64,000 nucleotides of DNA from Calothrix sp. NIES-4105 (GCF_002368415.1 NZ_AP018290.1:1-64000); one strand, 5' to 3'; counted from the stretch's first letter, positions 24,488 through 34,568 are shown. The notes: a model not told the origin generated them from the letters alone. A program made the numbers and translations.

Positions 24488-27400
24488 TTAACCCACATCT
24501 TTCCATAACTCCTCATTTATCTGCACCAATATATTCTCCAACTCTCCACCAAACGTCTTATTCAACCTTTGGAAACCACCACCTTGATTTTTAAACTCCC
24601 CAGTGTCAAGTGCTTCCCTATCAACAATAGTTTCTTTCTTCAACTGTTGACCTATCCTCTCCAACCATTTACGTTGAGCAGGCGCCCAGTTCCGCGATGC
24701 CATAATCTTTCTCATAGCCTTATCCACCCTTTCAGAGTAGGGTACTAATGCATCACCCAGAGCAGCTTTACGAATAAAGCCAATAATACTTGCTGCTATA
24801 TCCTCGTTGGTCTTTTCTCGCCAAGCTGTTTGTAAGTTACGCTCGGTGTAACCAGAGGCATCTAATAATATAAGTAGTTCTTTGAGTTGTGCCTTGGTAA
24901 GCTCGCGCGGACGCTGAGTAACTACCATCAAAGCAGGTATTTTATTAAGGTTATCCCGTAGGAATGCTGTAAAGCTGTCTAGATAATCTTCGGGTTTCTG
25001 GGCGCCACCATAACCTCTTTCTACTCTTCTTATCTCATCAGCATGTCGAGATATAAGTACAGGTTGTCTACCTCCATCCTTGGCATCTAATATTTGAGCT
25101 ATATTCTTACGCTGCTCAAACCATTGTTTAAGTTCCTGCGGTGAAGATTGGCGCCAGTAATTTATCATTTCCTCTAATGGCATTCCAGAGAAAATCTCAA
25201 TTCGTTGTTTAATGTCTGGATTTTTACTTTGGTATGATGTTGCACCTTTTTCAGCAGCGCGCGGAACATCAGTTGCCACTGTTGGTTTAGGAACTGTCAA
25301 ACTAACTGTTGAGTTAGGTAATGATAATGATGTATTTTTAGAGGAATTTATACGGCGCCGTAATTTAGATATAAGCTGGTCAATAATTGTAGTTGTAGCT
25401 GTTGTATCTTCGACTGTGGTAATTTCTTCTACCAGTTGAGTAAAGGTAATATTTGGGTTTACCACTACAGGTTTCATTGTCGAAAAATCTTTTATAGCAT
25501 CGTAGAGATTAACTGCATCATATATCCTAAATACTTCCTTACCTATTTCATCACATCTTCGTGTAGCTCTTCCTAACATCTGTTCGTACAATATCCGGGA
25601 ATTAACACGACGAATAAACACTAAATTACAGATAGCTGGAACATCTATTCCAGTGGTGAGTAAATCTACAGTAACCGCAATTTTAGGATTTTGTTCGTTC
25701 TTGAAGCGTCGTATTAATTGTAGTGGATTATCTGAGGCGCCTGTTATTTTAACAACAGCATCATCTTCAACGCTGCCATACTTCTTTTGTAGTGCTAGTT
25801 TGAGTAAATTAACAACAGTATCCGCATGGTCATTCTTAACACAGAATATTAATGTTTTCTCTTCAGGGTCGATATAATCTGCTAACTGTTCGCAAACTAC
25901 ACGGTTAAATTCTTCTGTTAAAACTTGTCTATTAAATTGCTCAACATCAACTTTAATTTCATCTGGTGCATGAACAGTATCTATAGTACCTGTCAGGGGG
26001 TCAAAATATTCCACCTCTTCCCCAGGTTCCCAAACAATACCATCTTCAGACAGTGCAGTAATAATTCTGTATGGTGGTTCATAATCAATTAGCCACCCAT
26101 CTAAAACAGCTTCTCTGTAGCTATATGTATATACAGGTTTACCAAATATCTCTGTTGTATGCAGTGCAGGTGTAGCAGTTAAACCAATCTTGACAGCATC
26201 AAAATGGTCTAACACTCTACGATACTTTGATACATAATCATTAAAGTCTCTAAACGTCAATTCGTTATCACTAAGCTCTTTATCGAGTAAGTAACCTCGG
26301 TGACACTCGTCAACTACTATACAATCATATTGGTCAGCCGTAGGTATGGAACTCTCATCACTAGGATAAAAAATCCGTTTAACAAATGCTTGAACTGTGG
26401 AGATGTGTACTTTTGTATCCCTATCCGGCGCCGTATCCTCTAGGTCTTTAATATCAAATATATTCGCAAACGTTTGTAAGTTCTCTATCCTAGTTTCTTT
26501 GAAAGCGTTTGATGCTTGTTCTCCCAAAGCTTCCCGGTCTACTAAGAATAAAACACGACGGAAACGTTTTGATTTGAGGAGTCTATAAACCAGGGCAATG
26601 GTAGTTTTAGTTTTACCCGTCCCGGTTGCCATTGCAATTAATATTTCGAGAGCGCCATCTGACAATGCAGCTTCTACTTTTTGTATTGCCTTAATTTGGT
26701 AGTCACGCAGCGTCAAATTATAATTAAAACCTTCAAGCTGTAACTTCTGGTGTGCAGCTTCCGTATCAACAGCCAACAAATCTTGTAAACCTTGTGGTGA
26801 ATACCAAGTACTCAGGGAACGGCGAATATTTGATGGTGAGCGTAAATCACAAAACCATATCCCGCTTTTAGTTTCCAACTGCCTTAAAAACGGGCGCCCA
26901 TTTGTTGCAAATACAAAAGGTACTTTATATTCCCCCCACGGGCCACCAGGTAAAGTCTCATTACCTCTAACTATGTAACCGCGACTGTAACGTTTCGCTT
27001 GGTCGATGGCGCCATACACATCAGTACTTTGTCGTTTAGCTTCAACGACTGCCACCACCTGTAAACCCACACATAATATATAGTCAGCCCGACCATCACC
27101 AGTAGGAACTTCAGCGATAGCCAGATTTTTACCCTTAGTCGGACGAATACCCTTACCGTAGGTAATATTTTCTGAGTCTGCTTCCCATCCAGCTTGTCGT
27201 AACTGCACATCGATGAGGCGCCGAGTTTCCCGCTCATCCAGGTCAATATTATCAGAAGCAACCTGCGCCCTTACTATAGTTTCCTGAATTGTTTGTGTAG
27301 ACTCGTTTTGTGCCGCTGCTTGAATAAATTCTAGTTGTGTATTATTCGCAGACAGTCCGTGCGCTAACTCTTCTGCTGATATCCTTAACTGCTCTTCCTG

Positions 27401-27928
27401 CTGTAAACGTATCTGTGCTAACTCTGCCGCTGTACGTGTCGCCTCTAATTCACTACGTAGCGTTGCTAATTCTGATAGTAAAGCTTGATTTTCCTGCTTC
27501 GGGTCAGGTGGTGGAACAAAGGCGCCGGGATAAAACTCAGCATCTTTGCTAACAATGCGGTAATACCAAATACCCAACGACCGAGCATGTTTAAGATTAC
27601 TTAATGCTACACGTTGATTACCACCAAACGCATGATTTGCATCGTTGCCCGCGCGTCGTAACTCATCAAACAAATCGTAAACTTTAGACTTTAAAACACC
27701 CCTATCCCGCAGGCGCCGCATCAGATCAATTTGACGCTCACCCTCAATATCATCCATGCGAACTCTTGCAGCCATTACCTGTAACAGATACTCGCCATAC
27801 TGCCGCAGCTTCAATAAACAAGTATTCGGGTCGTCCGCGAAGTATCTCTCAGCCAAGGTGCCTAACTGCGCTAGCTGCTGGTCATGCTGCGCGAGGAATT
27901 CAAAATTAGGCGAATAGGGCTGGGGCAT
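24488..27928 (-). CDS. hsdR: Type I restriction endonuclease subunit HsdR
   Basis: At 1146 residues this is a complete HsdR. An N-terminal DUF4145/HEPN-like domain occupies about residues 20-120, with R..N...H in RRAGNDANH. A coiled coil (145-200) follows, then a PD-(D/E)XK nuclease (about 225-330, with GDGRADYIL and VVAVVEAKR). The helicase has intact Walker A ATGTGKT (about 433-439), DECH (about 540) and TATP, plus RATRRCDE. The C-terminal domain contacts the methylase. HsdR translocates DNA and cuts unmodified DNA when bound to HsdM/HsdS. It carries about 11 GGCGCC sites, a density typical of the window and unlike the hybrid that follows. ATG 27928 is well placed. Confidence 0.95.
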   Translation of the reverse strand: MPQPYSPNFEFLAQHDQQLAQLGTLAERYFADDPNTCLLKLRQYGEYLLQVMAARVRMDDIEGERQIDLMRRLRDRGVLKSKVYDLFDELRRAGNDANHAFGGNQRVALSNLKHARSLGIWYYRIVSKDAEFYPGAFVPPPDPKQENQALLSELATLRSELEATRTAAELAQIRLQQEEQLRISAEELAHGLSANNTQLEFIQAAAQNESTQTIQETIVRAQVASDNIDLDERETRRLIDVQLRQAGWEADSENITYGKGIRPTKGKNLAIAEVPTGDGRADYILCVGLQVVAVVEAKRQSTDVYGAIDQAKRYSRGYIVRGNETLPGGPWGEYKVPFVFATNGRPFLRQLETKSGIWFCDLRSPSNIRRSLSTWYSPQGLQDLLAVDTEAAHQKLQLEGFNYNLTLRDYQIKAIQKVEAALSDGALEILIAMATGTGKTKTTIALVYRLLKSKRFRRVLFLVDREALGEQASNAFKETRIENLQTFANIFDIKDLEDTAPDRDTKVHISTVQAFVKRIFYPSDESSIPTADQYDCIVVDECHRGYLLDKELSDNELTFRDFNDYVSKYRRVLDHFDAVKIGLTATPALHTTEIFGKPVYTYSYREAVLDGWLIDYEPPYRIITALSEDGIVWEPGEEVEYFDPLTGTIDTVHAPDEIKVDVEQFNRQVLTEEFNRVVCEQLADYIDPEEKTLIFCVKNDHADTVVNLLKLALQKKYGSVEDDAVVKITGASDNPLQLIRRFKNEQNPKIAVTVDLLTTGIDVPAICNLVFIRRVNSRILYEQMLGRATRRCDEIGKEVFRIYDAVNLYDAIKDFSTMKPVVVNPNITFTQLVEEITTVEDTTATTTIIDQLISKLRRRINSSKNTSLSLPNSTVSLTVPKPTVATDVPRAAEKGATSYQSKNPDIKQRIEIFSGMPLEEMINYWRQSSPQELKQWFEQRKNIAQILDAKDGGRQPVLISRHADEIRRVERGYGGAQKPEDYLDSFTAFLRDNLNKIPALMVVTQRPRELTKAQLKELLILLDASGYTERNLQTAWREKTNEDIAASIIGFIRKAALGDALVPYSERVDKAMRKIMASRNWAPAQRKWLERIGQQLKKETIVDREALDTGEFKNQGGGFQRLNKTFGGELENILVQINEELWKDVG

Positions 27929-28225
27929 TCGGTAAAAATATGATACATATTAGCTGTATATTTTATAGCAGATTACTCAGATATTGACCATGATAATGAT
28001 TATATACACGTAGTCAAAATGCTTATACAGACTATCCTTGATAGTTTGTAACATATGAATTTATTAGGCGCGGCTTGGTATCTAGTTTGACCGAACTACT
28101 CACAGTTTGTTTGTAAAATTGAAGCGTCATGTCGCGCTACCAAGAGCGCGATATCAGCTTTCCTTACATTTCAAGATTGATGTTTATAGGGTAGCCGCTT
28201 TTCTACGTGCATAACGGAATTATGT
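27929..28225. other. Intergenic between hsdR and pentapeptide gene
   Basis: This holds the start region of hsdR. An AT-rich segment lies upstream of its ATG (TATTTTATAG at about 27958-27967 on the plus strand), but I see no definite promoter boxes. No gene is seen. Confidence 0.4.
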
Positions 28226-28819
28226 TCAGTAAATGCCATCGGCAATTCCCAAACATCCATCGTTACGGATACTACCATCCTGCATGACCGTTCTACAGAA
28301 GGTAGAGCGTCCCAATCTGAACTCAAAATCATAAGTACTAGCCCCCAAGAGATTGGCATCGCTAAAATCGGCAGCACCAACAGCTTCTTCCAAGTCAACA
28401 GAGCGCAGGTTAGCATTTCTAAAACTAGCCCCTCGCAAGTCGGTACACCCCAAAATAGCCCCTTCAAGATTTGCTTTATCGAATCTGGCACCGTTCAAAC
28501 GTGCCCTGTACATCCCGGCGCCTCGCAAATCGGCTTGATCAAAAATAGCCCCTACAGCATCACATTCAAAGGAAACTCCTTGCAAATTACTTCTGTCCAA
28601 TCTAGCTCCTGTAAGGTCAGCCCCTGTAAAATTGGCTCGGCTCAGATTAGCATCAGTCAAGTTGACAGCAATCAAATTAGCAAATCTTAGGTCAGCATTG
28701 AATAGATTAATCCCTCTCAAATTAGCATTAACCAGTACAATTTCCCTTAGACTAACTCCACTAAAATCTCTTTCCCCTTCCTCGTATCGCTGCAACAACT
28801 CCGACGCTGTTATACTCAT
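28226..28819 (-). CDS. Pentapeptide-repeat protein
   Basis: This 197-residue protein is built from A(D/N)LxX pentapeptides from about residue 22 to 158 (for example NLRGINLFNADLRFANL and NLEGAILGCTDLRGASF). These fold as a right-handed square beta-helix. The N-terminal MSITASELLQRYEEGERDFS is the usual capping helix of cyanobacterial members, and the C-terminus (TVMQDGSIRNDGC) is also typical of the family. Roles range from structural to topoisomerase protection; none can be assigned here. The gene is monocistronic and diverges from the next pair. Confidence 0.93.
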   Translation of the reverse strand: MSITASELLQRYEEGERDFSGVSLREIVLVNANLRGINLFNADLRFANLIAVNLTDANLSRANFTGADLTGARLDRSNLQGVSFECDAVGAIFDQADLRGAGMYRARLNGARFDKANLEGAILGCTDLRGASFRNANLRSVDLEEAVGAADFSDANLLGASTYDFEFRLGRSTFCRTVMQDGSIRNDGCLGIADGIY

Positions 28820-28902
28820 TTATTTACCTCCATGTATGTAGAAAGGCAACTACCCTTATACGCTCTAATATATAGATATTGCACTTCACTCTGGAAAACG
28901 CC

Positions 28903-29220
28903 ATGACTGAAACAAAACCAACCCGTACCGTCCCTCTAGGAAGAATATTCCCAGAAATACAGTGGACGGAGGAACAGAAAGAGCAACGTCAAGCTCTTCG
29001 AGAAGCTTTATATCAGCGCGCGCTACCTATCTTTGAAAGACTCAAGCCAGAATTAATAGAAACTCATTACAACTGGTATATAACCATTGAACCCGAAAGC
29101 GGCGAATATTTTCTTGATAAAGATGAAATTAAAGGCGCCTTAAGAGCGCATGAGAAATACCCTGACTGTAGGTATCATACTTTCCGTATCAATGAAACAG
29201 GTGTTTGCGGAACAATATGA
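28903..29220 (+). CDS. Small protein coupled to a retropepsin gene
   Basis: From ATG 28903 the product is 105 residues: a disordered start (MTETKPTRTVPLGRI), a helix (WTEEQKEQRQALREALYQRA) and an alpha/beta C-terminal part (HYNWYITIEPESGEYFLDKD, HTFRINETG). The stop (TGA 29218-29220) overlaps the start of the aspartyl protease gene as ATGA, so the two are translationally coupled. I know similar pairs from cyanobacteria, but not their function. The product could be a substrate, inhibitor or antitoxin of the protease. Confidence 0.7.
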   Translation: MTETKPTRTVPLGRIFPEIQWTEEQKEQRQALREALYQRALPIFERLKPELIETHYNWYITIEPESGEYFLDKDEIKGALRAHEKYPDCRYHTFRINETGVCGTI

Positions 29221-29579
29221 TAAACGGTACTTTTGGTGTTGAGGATGCTTTGCTCTTTGAAATAGAATTAATTGCATCGGATGGTTCGGGGGTAGAAATA
29301 GAATCTATGTTTGACACTGGGTTCTCCGGGTGGCTGGCTGTAAACGACCAAGACATAGATGGGTTTGGTTGGGTAAAATTTGACCGAAAAATCATGAGAA
29401 CTGCACAGGGCAATTCATTCTTTGATATTTACCTGGGAAAAATAAAGCTTGATGGCCAAGAATACGATATCCCTGTGCATGTTGGCAAGAATTTATCTGA
29501 AGTTCTACTTGGGCGCCAATGGCTAGAAACCAAGCAATTACTAGTCAACAAATCACAGGGTATATTAACCCTAGGATAA
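29217..29579 (+). CDS. Retropepsin-like aspartyl protease
   Basis: The product is 120 residues and starts at the ATG that overlaps the previous stop (MINGTFGVEDALLFEIELIA). The single catalytic motif FDTGFSG (residues about 39-45) is of clan AA type, so the enzyme would act as a homodimer. The second conserved block is DIPVHVGKNLSEVLLGRQWL, matching the hydrophobic-Gly region after the flap. It lacks a signal peptide and should be cytoplasmic. The four-base overlap with the 105-residue partner suggests joint function, perhaps as a toxin-antitoxin or maturation pair. Protease family assignment is good; target unknown. Confidence 0.85.
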   Translation: MINGTFGVEDALLFEIELIASDGSGVEIESMFDTGFSGWLAVNDQDIDGFGWVKFDRKIMRTAQGNSFFDIYLGKIKLDGQEYDIPVHVGKNLSEVLLGRQWLETKQLLVNKSQGILTLG

Positions 29580-30903
29580 TTTCGAGGCGCCCCCGTCATT
29601 TAATATATAAAAATCTTCTTCTTCAACTTACATAAAACCCAAATGCAGGTAATTGTTCACTAGCCTCACATTTATAACTCTATAACGATTCGTGCATGAA
29701 ATCAAATAGCTGCACAAACCACCTATTACATGGAATTACATGGAAAGGAAATATCACGTAATCGGCAACTGGCTATCTTTTTCCGGTTTAACCTGATAGT
29801 TACTTTGTGAGGCTGGGAGCAACACACGCGAATATTTTTCTTGCTTGAATGTTGTTTTAATCACTTATTTATAAGGTACAATTCCTTATGATACTGTTCC
29901 AGTTCTGTACCGCATTCGTTTCTGAGCGCTATAAACCGTGAACTCATCACAACATTCAAGGCAGGAGATATTGATACCGGAGCGCGCAGTTACAACACAC
30001 AAATGTAACTACTCCAATTTGTAATGCTTAATGTTTCACTCTTTTACCAGACTGTTGATTTTTGTTAAGAAAAGGATGCAATAGACGGCGATGTTAAATA
30101 CACGTGTTCGATGTAAAATTATTAACGACCGCACAATTGAGAAAGCGCTCTCGTGACCGCAAATTCTCACTGTGGGTCAAATCGTTACTCTTCACTATGG
30201 AAGCATAAATGCTTTATAGTTAAGACCAGGCTATTAAATTAAATAAATCCGAGGGAGAAAAAGCGGCTACTTTAAGAACGACGGATAGAATTGCAACCTC
30301 TTAACGTCAATGTTCTTAATTCCAAAAGCTGCTAATCCACGCCTGCTACAGTTATTTTACACTGAAAAGTGCATTTCTTATGTAGCTAATTTTATCTTGG
30401 TTATCTTCTGACAACTAGTACGAAGTAACGAACGTGTTGGCGCCACTGTTGTAGCAAGACGTGGAACCCCCCTCCAAAACTAACGAACAGCGAATGGAGT
30501 AGAACAGATAAAAAAGCAACTACAAGACAGAGTAAAAACGAGAAAGGAAAGCAATATTTGTTTGCAGAAAATGTTGTGTGCAATTAAGGCGTAAAATAGT
30601 TTGATGCCGAGCGCGCGCTCTGAGTGCGCGTTACTTTAATTAACGTTCATGCTGGACAATCGAATAAATTTCAGTTAAAAAAGGGGGGGACAATACATCT
30701 GCAGAGTTCCTAGACGAACGAAGTTTGGCGACAAAGTTAAGTCAAAGGAGCTTTCCCAAATGCTGTATTTGATGTCTTGTCCTAGTTTTATTGTACCTTG
30801 TTGGGCGCCCGAAGCGAAACGCTCCAATAAGACATATTTGTACATTTATTGAGACAGGAATCCCCCCAAAAATCAAGCAGTTTTAGATTTTTGGAGTTTT
30901 AAG
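29580..30903. other. 1.3-kb non-coding region upstream of the replication gene
   Basis: No frame here has protein-like composition. Two GGCGCC sites (30440, 30806), a GC-rich patch (GAGCGCGCGCTCTGAGTGCG, about 30609-30628) and an inverted repeat over the Rep ribosome site (30866-30894) are visible. Its position directly before the replication gene makes it a candidate origin or antisense-RNA region. I see no tandem iterons in it. Confidence 0.45.
30866..30894 (+). promoter_or_regulatory. Hairpin that can sequester the Rep ribosome-binding site
   Basis: CCAAAAATC (30866-30874) and GATTTTTGG (30886-30894) are perfect complements separated by 11 bases. The second arm overlaps the GGAG (30893-30896) that serves the GTG start at 30904. 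Folded mRNA would mask the ribosome site, a plausible translational or copy-number control of the replication protein. Confidence 0.6.
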
Positions 30904-32913
30904 GTGAAAACGAGAGAAACCATAGCGACTCAAGAAACTTTGGCAACCCGCCCTAAGCATATAGACCCTAACCATTGGGAAGAATTCTTGGGCAGTGCTA
31001 TTAAGCCGTCAATAATAGAGAAAAACTTTCGTACCATTCATGATTCACACGAGGTTGATCGAGTATTAAACCGGAACAACAAGCGCAGGTGGAAACATAG
31101 TGATGACCTTGTACCATGCTGGGAGGTGACAGGATTAGACCCGTTGGGGTGGGAGCGAACGGAGAATGGTGTACAAGTTAAGCCTGATAATCCCCCAGTT
31201 GGGGAAGATGGTAAAGTTCAGAAATATGTCGGCGCCACCGGGTACGATACGGCGCCGCTGTTTTTGGAAACTGATGACCCTGAATATTGGGCGAAAGTGT
31301 TAAAAGATGTTGCAATTCCGCTTTTTATTACTGAGGGCGCCAAAAAAGCAGCAGCGGCATTATCAATATTGTTGGCTTGTCTTAGTATCCCTGGCGTGAG
31401 TACCTGTCGGAAGCTGGGACGGTTACATCGGAATTTAGAGGTTTTCTGTAAGTTCGGACGAACTGTTTATTTGTGCTTTGACAACGATGTAATGACAAAG
31501 TACCAGGTACAGCAAGCTTTACTCAAGATGAGTATAGACATCTCCAACAAAGGGGCTAAGGTAATGGTAGTAGTATTGCCATCCGGAGGCGCCAAAGGTA
31601 TGGATGACTTTATATTCCAGCATGGAGAAAAAGAATTTAATAAACTGGTACTAGACGCTTTAACTATTGATGAATGGAGGAAGAAGCTTTCTAAAGATTG
31701 GGAACGGGACAAGATACAGGAGAAATTAGAAAAAAACCCAGAACGAGATGATTTACTAGCTGTGGATAAGAAAAAGACGTTAATCCACAACGCGCGCAAG
31801 GAAGCTATTAGAAATGTTTATGGTAATGGACTGCGGTGGAATGAACTTTCTTTGAATGTTCAAATTAACGGTCAACCAGTTATCATAGACACTTTAGTTG
31901 ATAAGATTGCTACAGATTGTGGAATAAAATTTTCAGAGAAAGACACCAAATTAATAGTTTACTCCCTTGCTAGAGAGAATACCTACCATCCAGTCAGGGA
32001 TTATTTAAATGAAGTTGCCAGTACTAATTCTGACACTCAAATAATAGAAAAACTATCAACGAATATTTTCAATACAACAGAGCCTCTTTATGATGTGATG
32101 GTCAAAAAATGGCTAATTGGGGCTGTTGCACGAGTCATGAAGCCAGGTTGTAAAATGGACGATGTGTTAATTTTACACGGCAAACAATCAGCTTTAAAAT
32201 CCACTTTCTTTGCAACACTTGGGGGGGAATGGTTCTCAGATAGTTGTGAAGGAACAGGTAATGATAAAGACTCAATCATGCAATTACATAATGCTTGGAT
32301 TAATGAACTTGCAGAGGTTGATAGGTTTTTAAGCAAGCGTGATGCTTCAGATTTAAAAAAATCTCTATCTGTCAAGGTGGACAAGTTCCGTGTTCCATAT
32401 GGTAAGGGAGTAGAAGATTTCCCCCGTCAATTTGTTACTTGTGGTTCCACTAACAAAGACGAATTTCTAACTGACCCAACTGGCAACCGTCGCTATTGGT
32501 GTATTTCCCTTGGAACTGAAAGAATAGATATTGATTGGGTTAGGGAACACCGGGATAAAATTTGGGCAGCAGCGGTTCATCTTTACCATCAAGGTCATAA
32601 ATGGTATCTGGATGACGACGAGAAAATTAGACACGCTGAATTGATGAAACCCTTTGAGGTTAGCGATTCTTGGGAAGATTACATTGAACCATATGTAGCA
32701 CAAAGGTCAGAAGTAACAGTCTCTGACATTCTGCTGAACTGTTTACATATTGATATTGGGCAGCAGAAGAAAGCTGAACAGATGCGAGTAGCTGACATCC
32801 TTAAGCGTATGGGTTGGAAACGCATAGAGAAACGCAACGCCCAAAGTAAAAAATGTTGGGTAAAACCAGATGTGGGTGACGCAGCTGTCTTGGAGGCGCC
32901 TTCTGAAGTGTAA
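30904..32913 (+). CDS. Plasmid replication protein with DUF3854 (Toprim-like) and VapE-like helicase domains
   Basis: The 669-residue protein (GTG start, GGAG 7 bases upstream) has an N-terminal DUF3854 region at about residues 60-250, with PLFITEGAKKAAAALS, YLCFDNDV and KGMDDFIF acidic motifs of a Toprim-like fold. A VapE-type P-loop domain follows at about 385-620: ILHGKQSALKSTFF, INELAEVDRF, then TCGSTN and TGNRRYWC. This domain pair is common in primase-helicase replication initiators of cyanobacterial plasmids and phage-like elements. It probably initiates replication of this replicon, with origin repeats possibly at 34861-35605. A leader hairpin may limit its translation. It is full length with no frame problems. 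Confidence 0.88.
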   Translation: MKTRETIATQETLATRPKHIDPNHWEEFLGSAIKPSIIEKNFRTIHDSHEVDRVLNRNNKRRWKHSDDLVPCWEVTGLDPLGWERTENGVQVKPDNPPVGEDGKVQKYVGATGYDTAPLFLETDDPEYWAKVLKDVAIPLFITEGAKKAAAALSILLACLSIPGVSTCRKLGRLHRNLEVFCKFGRTVYLCFDNDVMTKYQVQQALLKMSIDISNKGAKVMVVVLPSGGAKGMDDFIFQHGEKEFNKLVLDALTIDEWRKKLSKDWERDKIQEKLEKNPERDDLLAVDKKKTLIHNARKEAIRNVYGNGLRWNELSLNVQINGQPVIIDTLVDKIATDCGIKFSEKDTKLIVYSLARENTYHPVRDYLNEVASTNSDTQIIEKLSTNIFNTTEPLYDVMVKKWLIGAVARVMKPGCKMDDVLILHGKQSALKSTFFATLGGEWFSDSCEGTGNDKDSIMQLHNAWINELAEVDRFLSKRDASDLKKSLSVKVDKFRVPYGKGVEDFPRQFVTCGSTNKDEFLTDPTGNRRYWCISLGTERIDIDWVREHRDKIWAAAVHLYHQGHKWYLDDDEKIRHAELMKPFEVSDSWEDYIEPYVAQRSEVTVSDILLNCLHIDIGQQKKAEQMRVADILKRMGWKRIEKRNAQSKKCWVKPDVGDAAVLEAPSEV

Positions 32914-33221
32914 AAATTAAGGTGGGGACACAGGGGAAGGCGCCTGTGTCTGCTACTAACCTCCGCGCAATTGACGCAATTATTTCATAATGTTTAATAA
33001 CAACATAGCGTAGTTTTTCTTGGTAAAAATTAATAATTATGTATGTAATAGTTGGTGATTACATAAGCGCTATTATTTGATGTATCTAACTCCAGTTATA
33101 AGTTTAGAAGCACAATGGTTTTCTGTTTAAAACGAAAAAAATTGTAGTTGCATGTTGACTTTTAGATAATAAATCTGTGAAAATAATAATAGAACAAACA
33201 AATTTAGGTGGTGATTAACCA
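32914..33221. other. Intergenic before the TnpB-like gene
   Basis: No gene is seen. A TTGACT at about 33155-33160, followed by AT-rich sequence, could be a weak promoter for the TnpB-like gene. GGTGGTGA at about 33207-33214 is a good ribosome site for its ATG. Confidence 0.4.
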
Positions 33222-34568
33222 ATGTTAAAAAAGAAAAAGGGGTTCAGTCTAGTACAAAAATCTTTACGTTGTAAATTATTACGAGACGGATTTGATTTAC
33301 TTGAGACTAAGCGACTTTACAATGAAGTTGTCTCATTTTATTTTGCATTGATTAACACCTATCCTGAACATGTTCTATCGGATGATTCGGAACAAAGTGG
33401 GTGGAGAGCTTATGAAATTTTAACCGAACCTAAAAGCAATTACAAATTACCATTTAATTTGCCCTCTTTCTTAAAGCGTTCTGCAATCCGTAAAGCTATT
33501 GGTGCGTGGGAGTCTTGGCATACAGCTTATCAAAAATGGCTTGTAAGATCAAACAAGATGAAACATCATAAGCCACCTGTTCAGCCAAGAAAATTTAATT
33601 TCTCACCCACCTATGATGCTGGAGTGTGGAAAGAAGATGTCGGTAATTCTATAATGCTTAAAATACTGGTTAAAAGTCAATGGAAGTGGATTAAATTTTA
33701 TTACCAAGCTCCCGAATTTGAGCATGATATTGAAGGAATAAATGGATGGCATAAAGCCTCTCCTACCATTGTAATAAAGAATGCTTCGGCGTTTGTAACT
33801 TTTTCGTTGCAAAAATACATTCCAGCAACAGGAGGATGTAAAAAACTTCTCACAACGGACTCAGTAAGAGTCTTAGGAGTAGACACAGACTTAGACCGTA
33901 ATATAGCTATTCTATCTGTCCTAGAAATCGCAGCTAATGATGAAGTAATTGAAGTCGCACGTCACTTTATAAAACAAACTGCTCACACCAAGCTTAGGAA
34001 GAGAAATTTAGGACAAATAGCAATCCGAATGAAAAAAACAGGAATTATCACGTCAGGGTTTTGTAAAGCAAGATGGAATAAGTTACATAATCGTGAGCAA
34101 GAAGCAGGTCGTACTTATGCAAGAATCATTGCTAACTTCGCTCATTCGTGGCAATGCTCTGTGATTGCTTTTGAACACTTATCTAACTTAAAACCTTGTC
34201 GTGCTAAATATTCCCGTCGTTCAAACCAAAAGCGAGCTTATTGGTTAAAATCGCGCGTGTTTAAAGAAGTTAACCGGATAGCATTCCAAGACTTCGGAAT
34301 ATTAACCACCCGTGTTAATCCCAGAAACACTTCTCGATTAGACCCTTGGGGTAATGAACTGTTTCGTGTGAACTTACACAGTGGCGAGACAGCAATACGC
34401 ATGATACATGACGGAAAGCTAGAACCAATATATCAACCAGGCGCCGATTTTGTAATCAATCCCCGTAACTGTTACTCAGCACATTCCGGTTTAAATGCTG
34501 CAAGGAACATCGGATTAAAAGCTATATTACGGCACAGAACTAACGCAGTATTTGCGCTCCGCGCATAA
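33222..34568 (+). CDS. TnpB-like RNA-guided-nuclease family protein lacking the RuvC-III aspartate
   Basis: This 448-residue protein has the TnpB RuvC layout: RuvC-I aspartate D221 in VLGVDTDLDRN and RuvC-II glutamate E318 in VIAFEHLSNL. The third motif reads HSGLNAARNI, where Gly423 stands in place of the expected Asp (normally DxNAA). The zinc-finger cysteines between II and III are also absent (NPRNTSRLDPWG). The N-terminal half is a basic wedge-like region. No TnpA transposase is nearby. The sequence is AT-rich and has one GGCGCC site, at the 3' end. It could be a nuclease-inactive, RNA-guided DNA-binding protein, or an enzyme with a relocated catalytic acid. It is not Cas12k by length or termini. 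Confidence 0.8.
   Translation: MLKKKKGFSLVQKSLRCKLLRDGFDLLETKRLYNEVVSFYFALINTYPEHVLSDDSEQSGWRAYEILTEPKSNYKLPFNLPSFLKRSAIRKAIGAWESWHTAYQKWLVRSNKMKHHKPPVQPRKFNFSPTYDAGVWKEDVGNSIMLKILVKSQWKWIKFYYQAPEFEHDIEGINGWHKASPTIVIKNASAFVTFSLQKYIPATGGCKKLLTTDSVRVLGVDTDLDRNIAILSVLEIAANDEVIEVARHFIKQTAHTKLRKRNLGQIAIRMKKTGIITSGFCKARWNKLHNREQEAGRTYARIIANFAHSWQCSVIAFEHLSNLKPCRAKYSRRSNQKRAYWLKSRVFKEVNRIAFQDFGILTTRVNPRNTSRLDPWGNELFRVNLHSGETAIRMIHDGKLEPIYQPGADFVINPRNCYSAHSGLNAARNIGLKAILRHRTNAVFALRA

Noticed and set aside
33222-34568. Cas12k or a CRISPR-associated transposon
   Set aside because: Length and termini do not match Cas12k, and there are no tnsB, tnsC or tniQ genes and no CRISPR array in the window.
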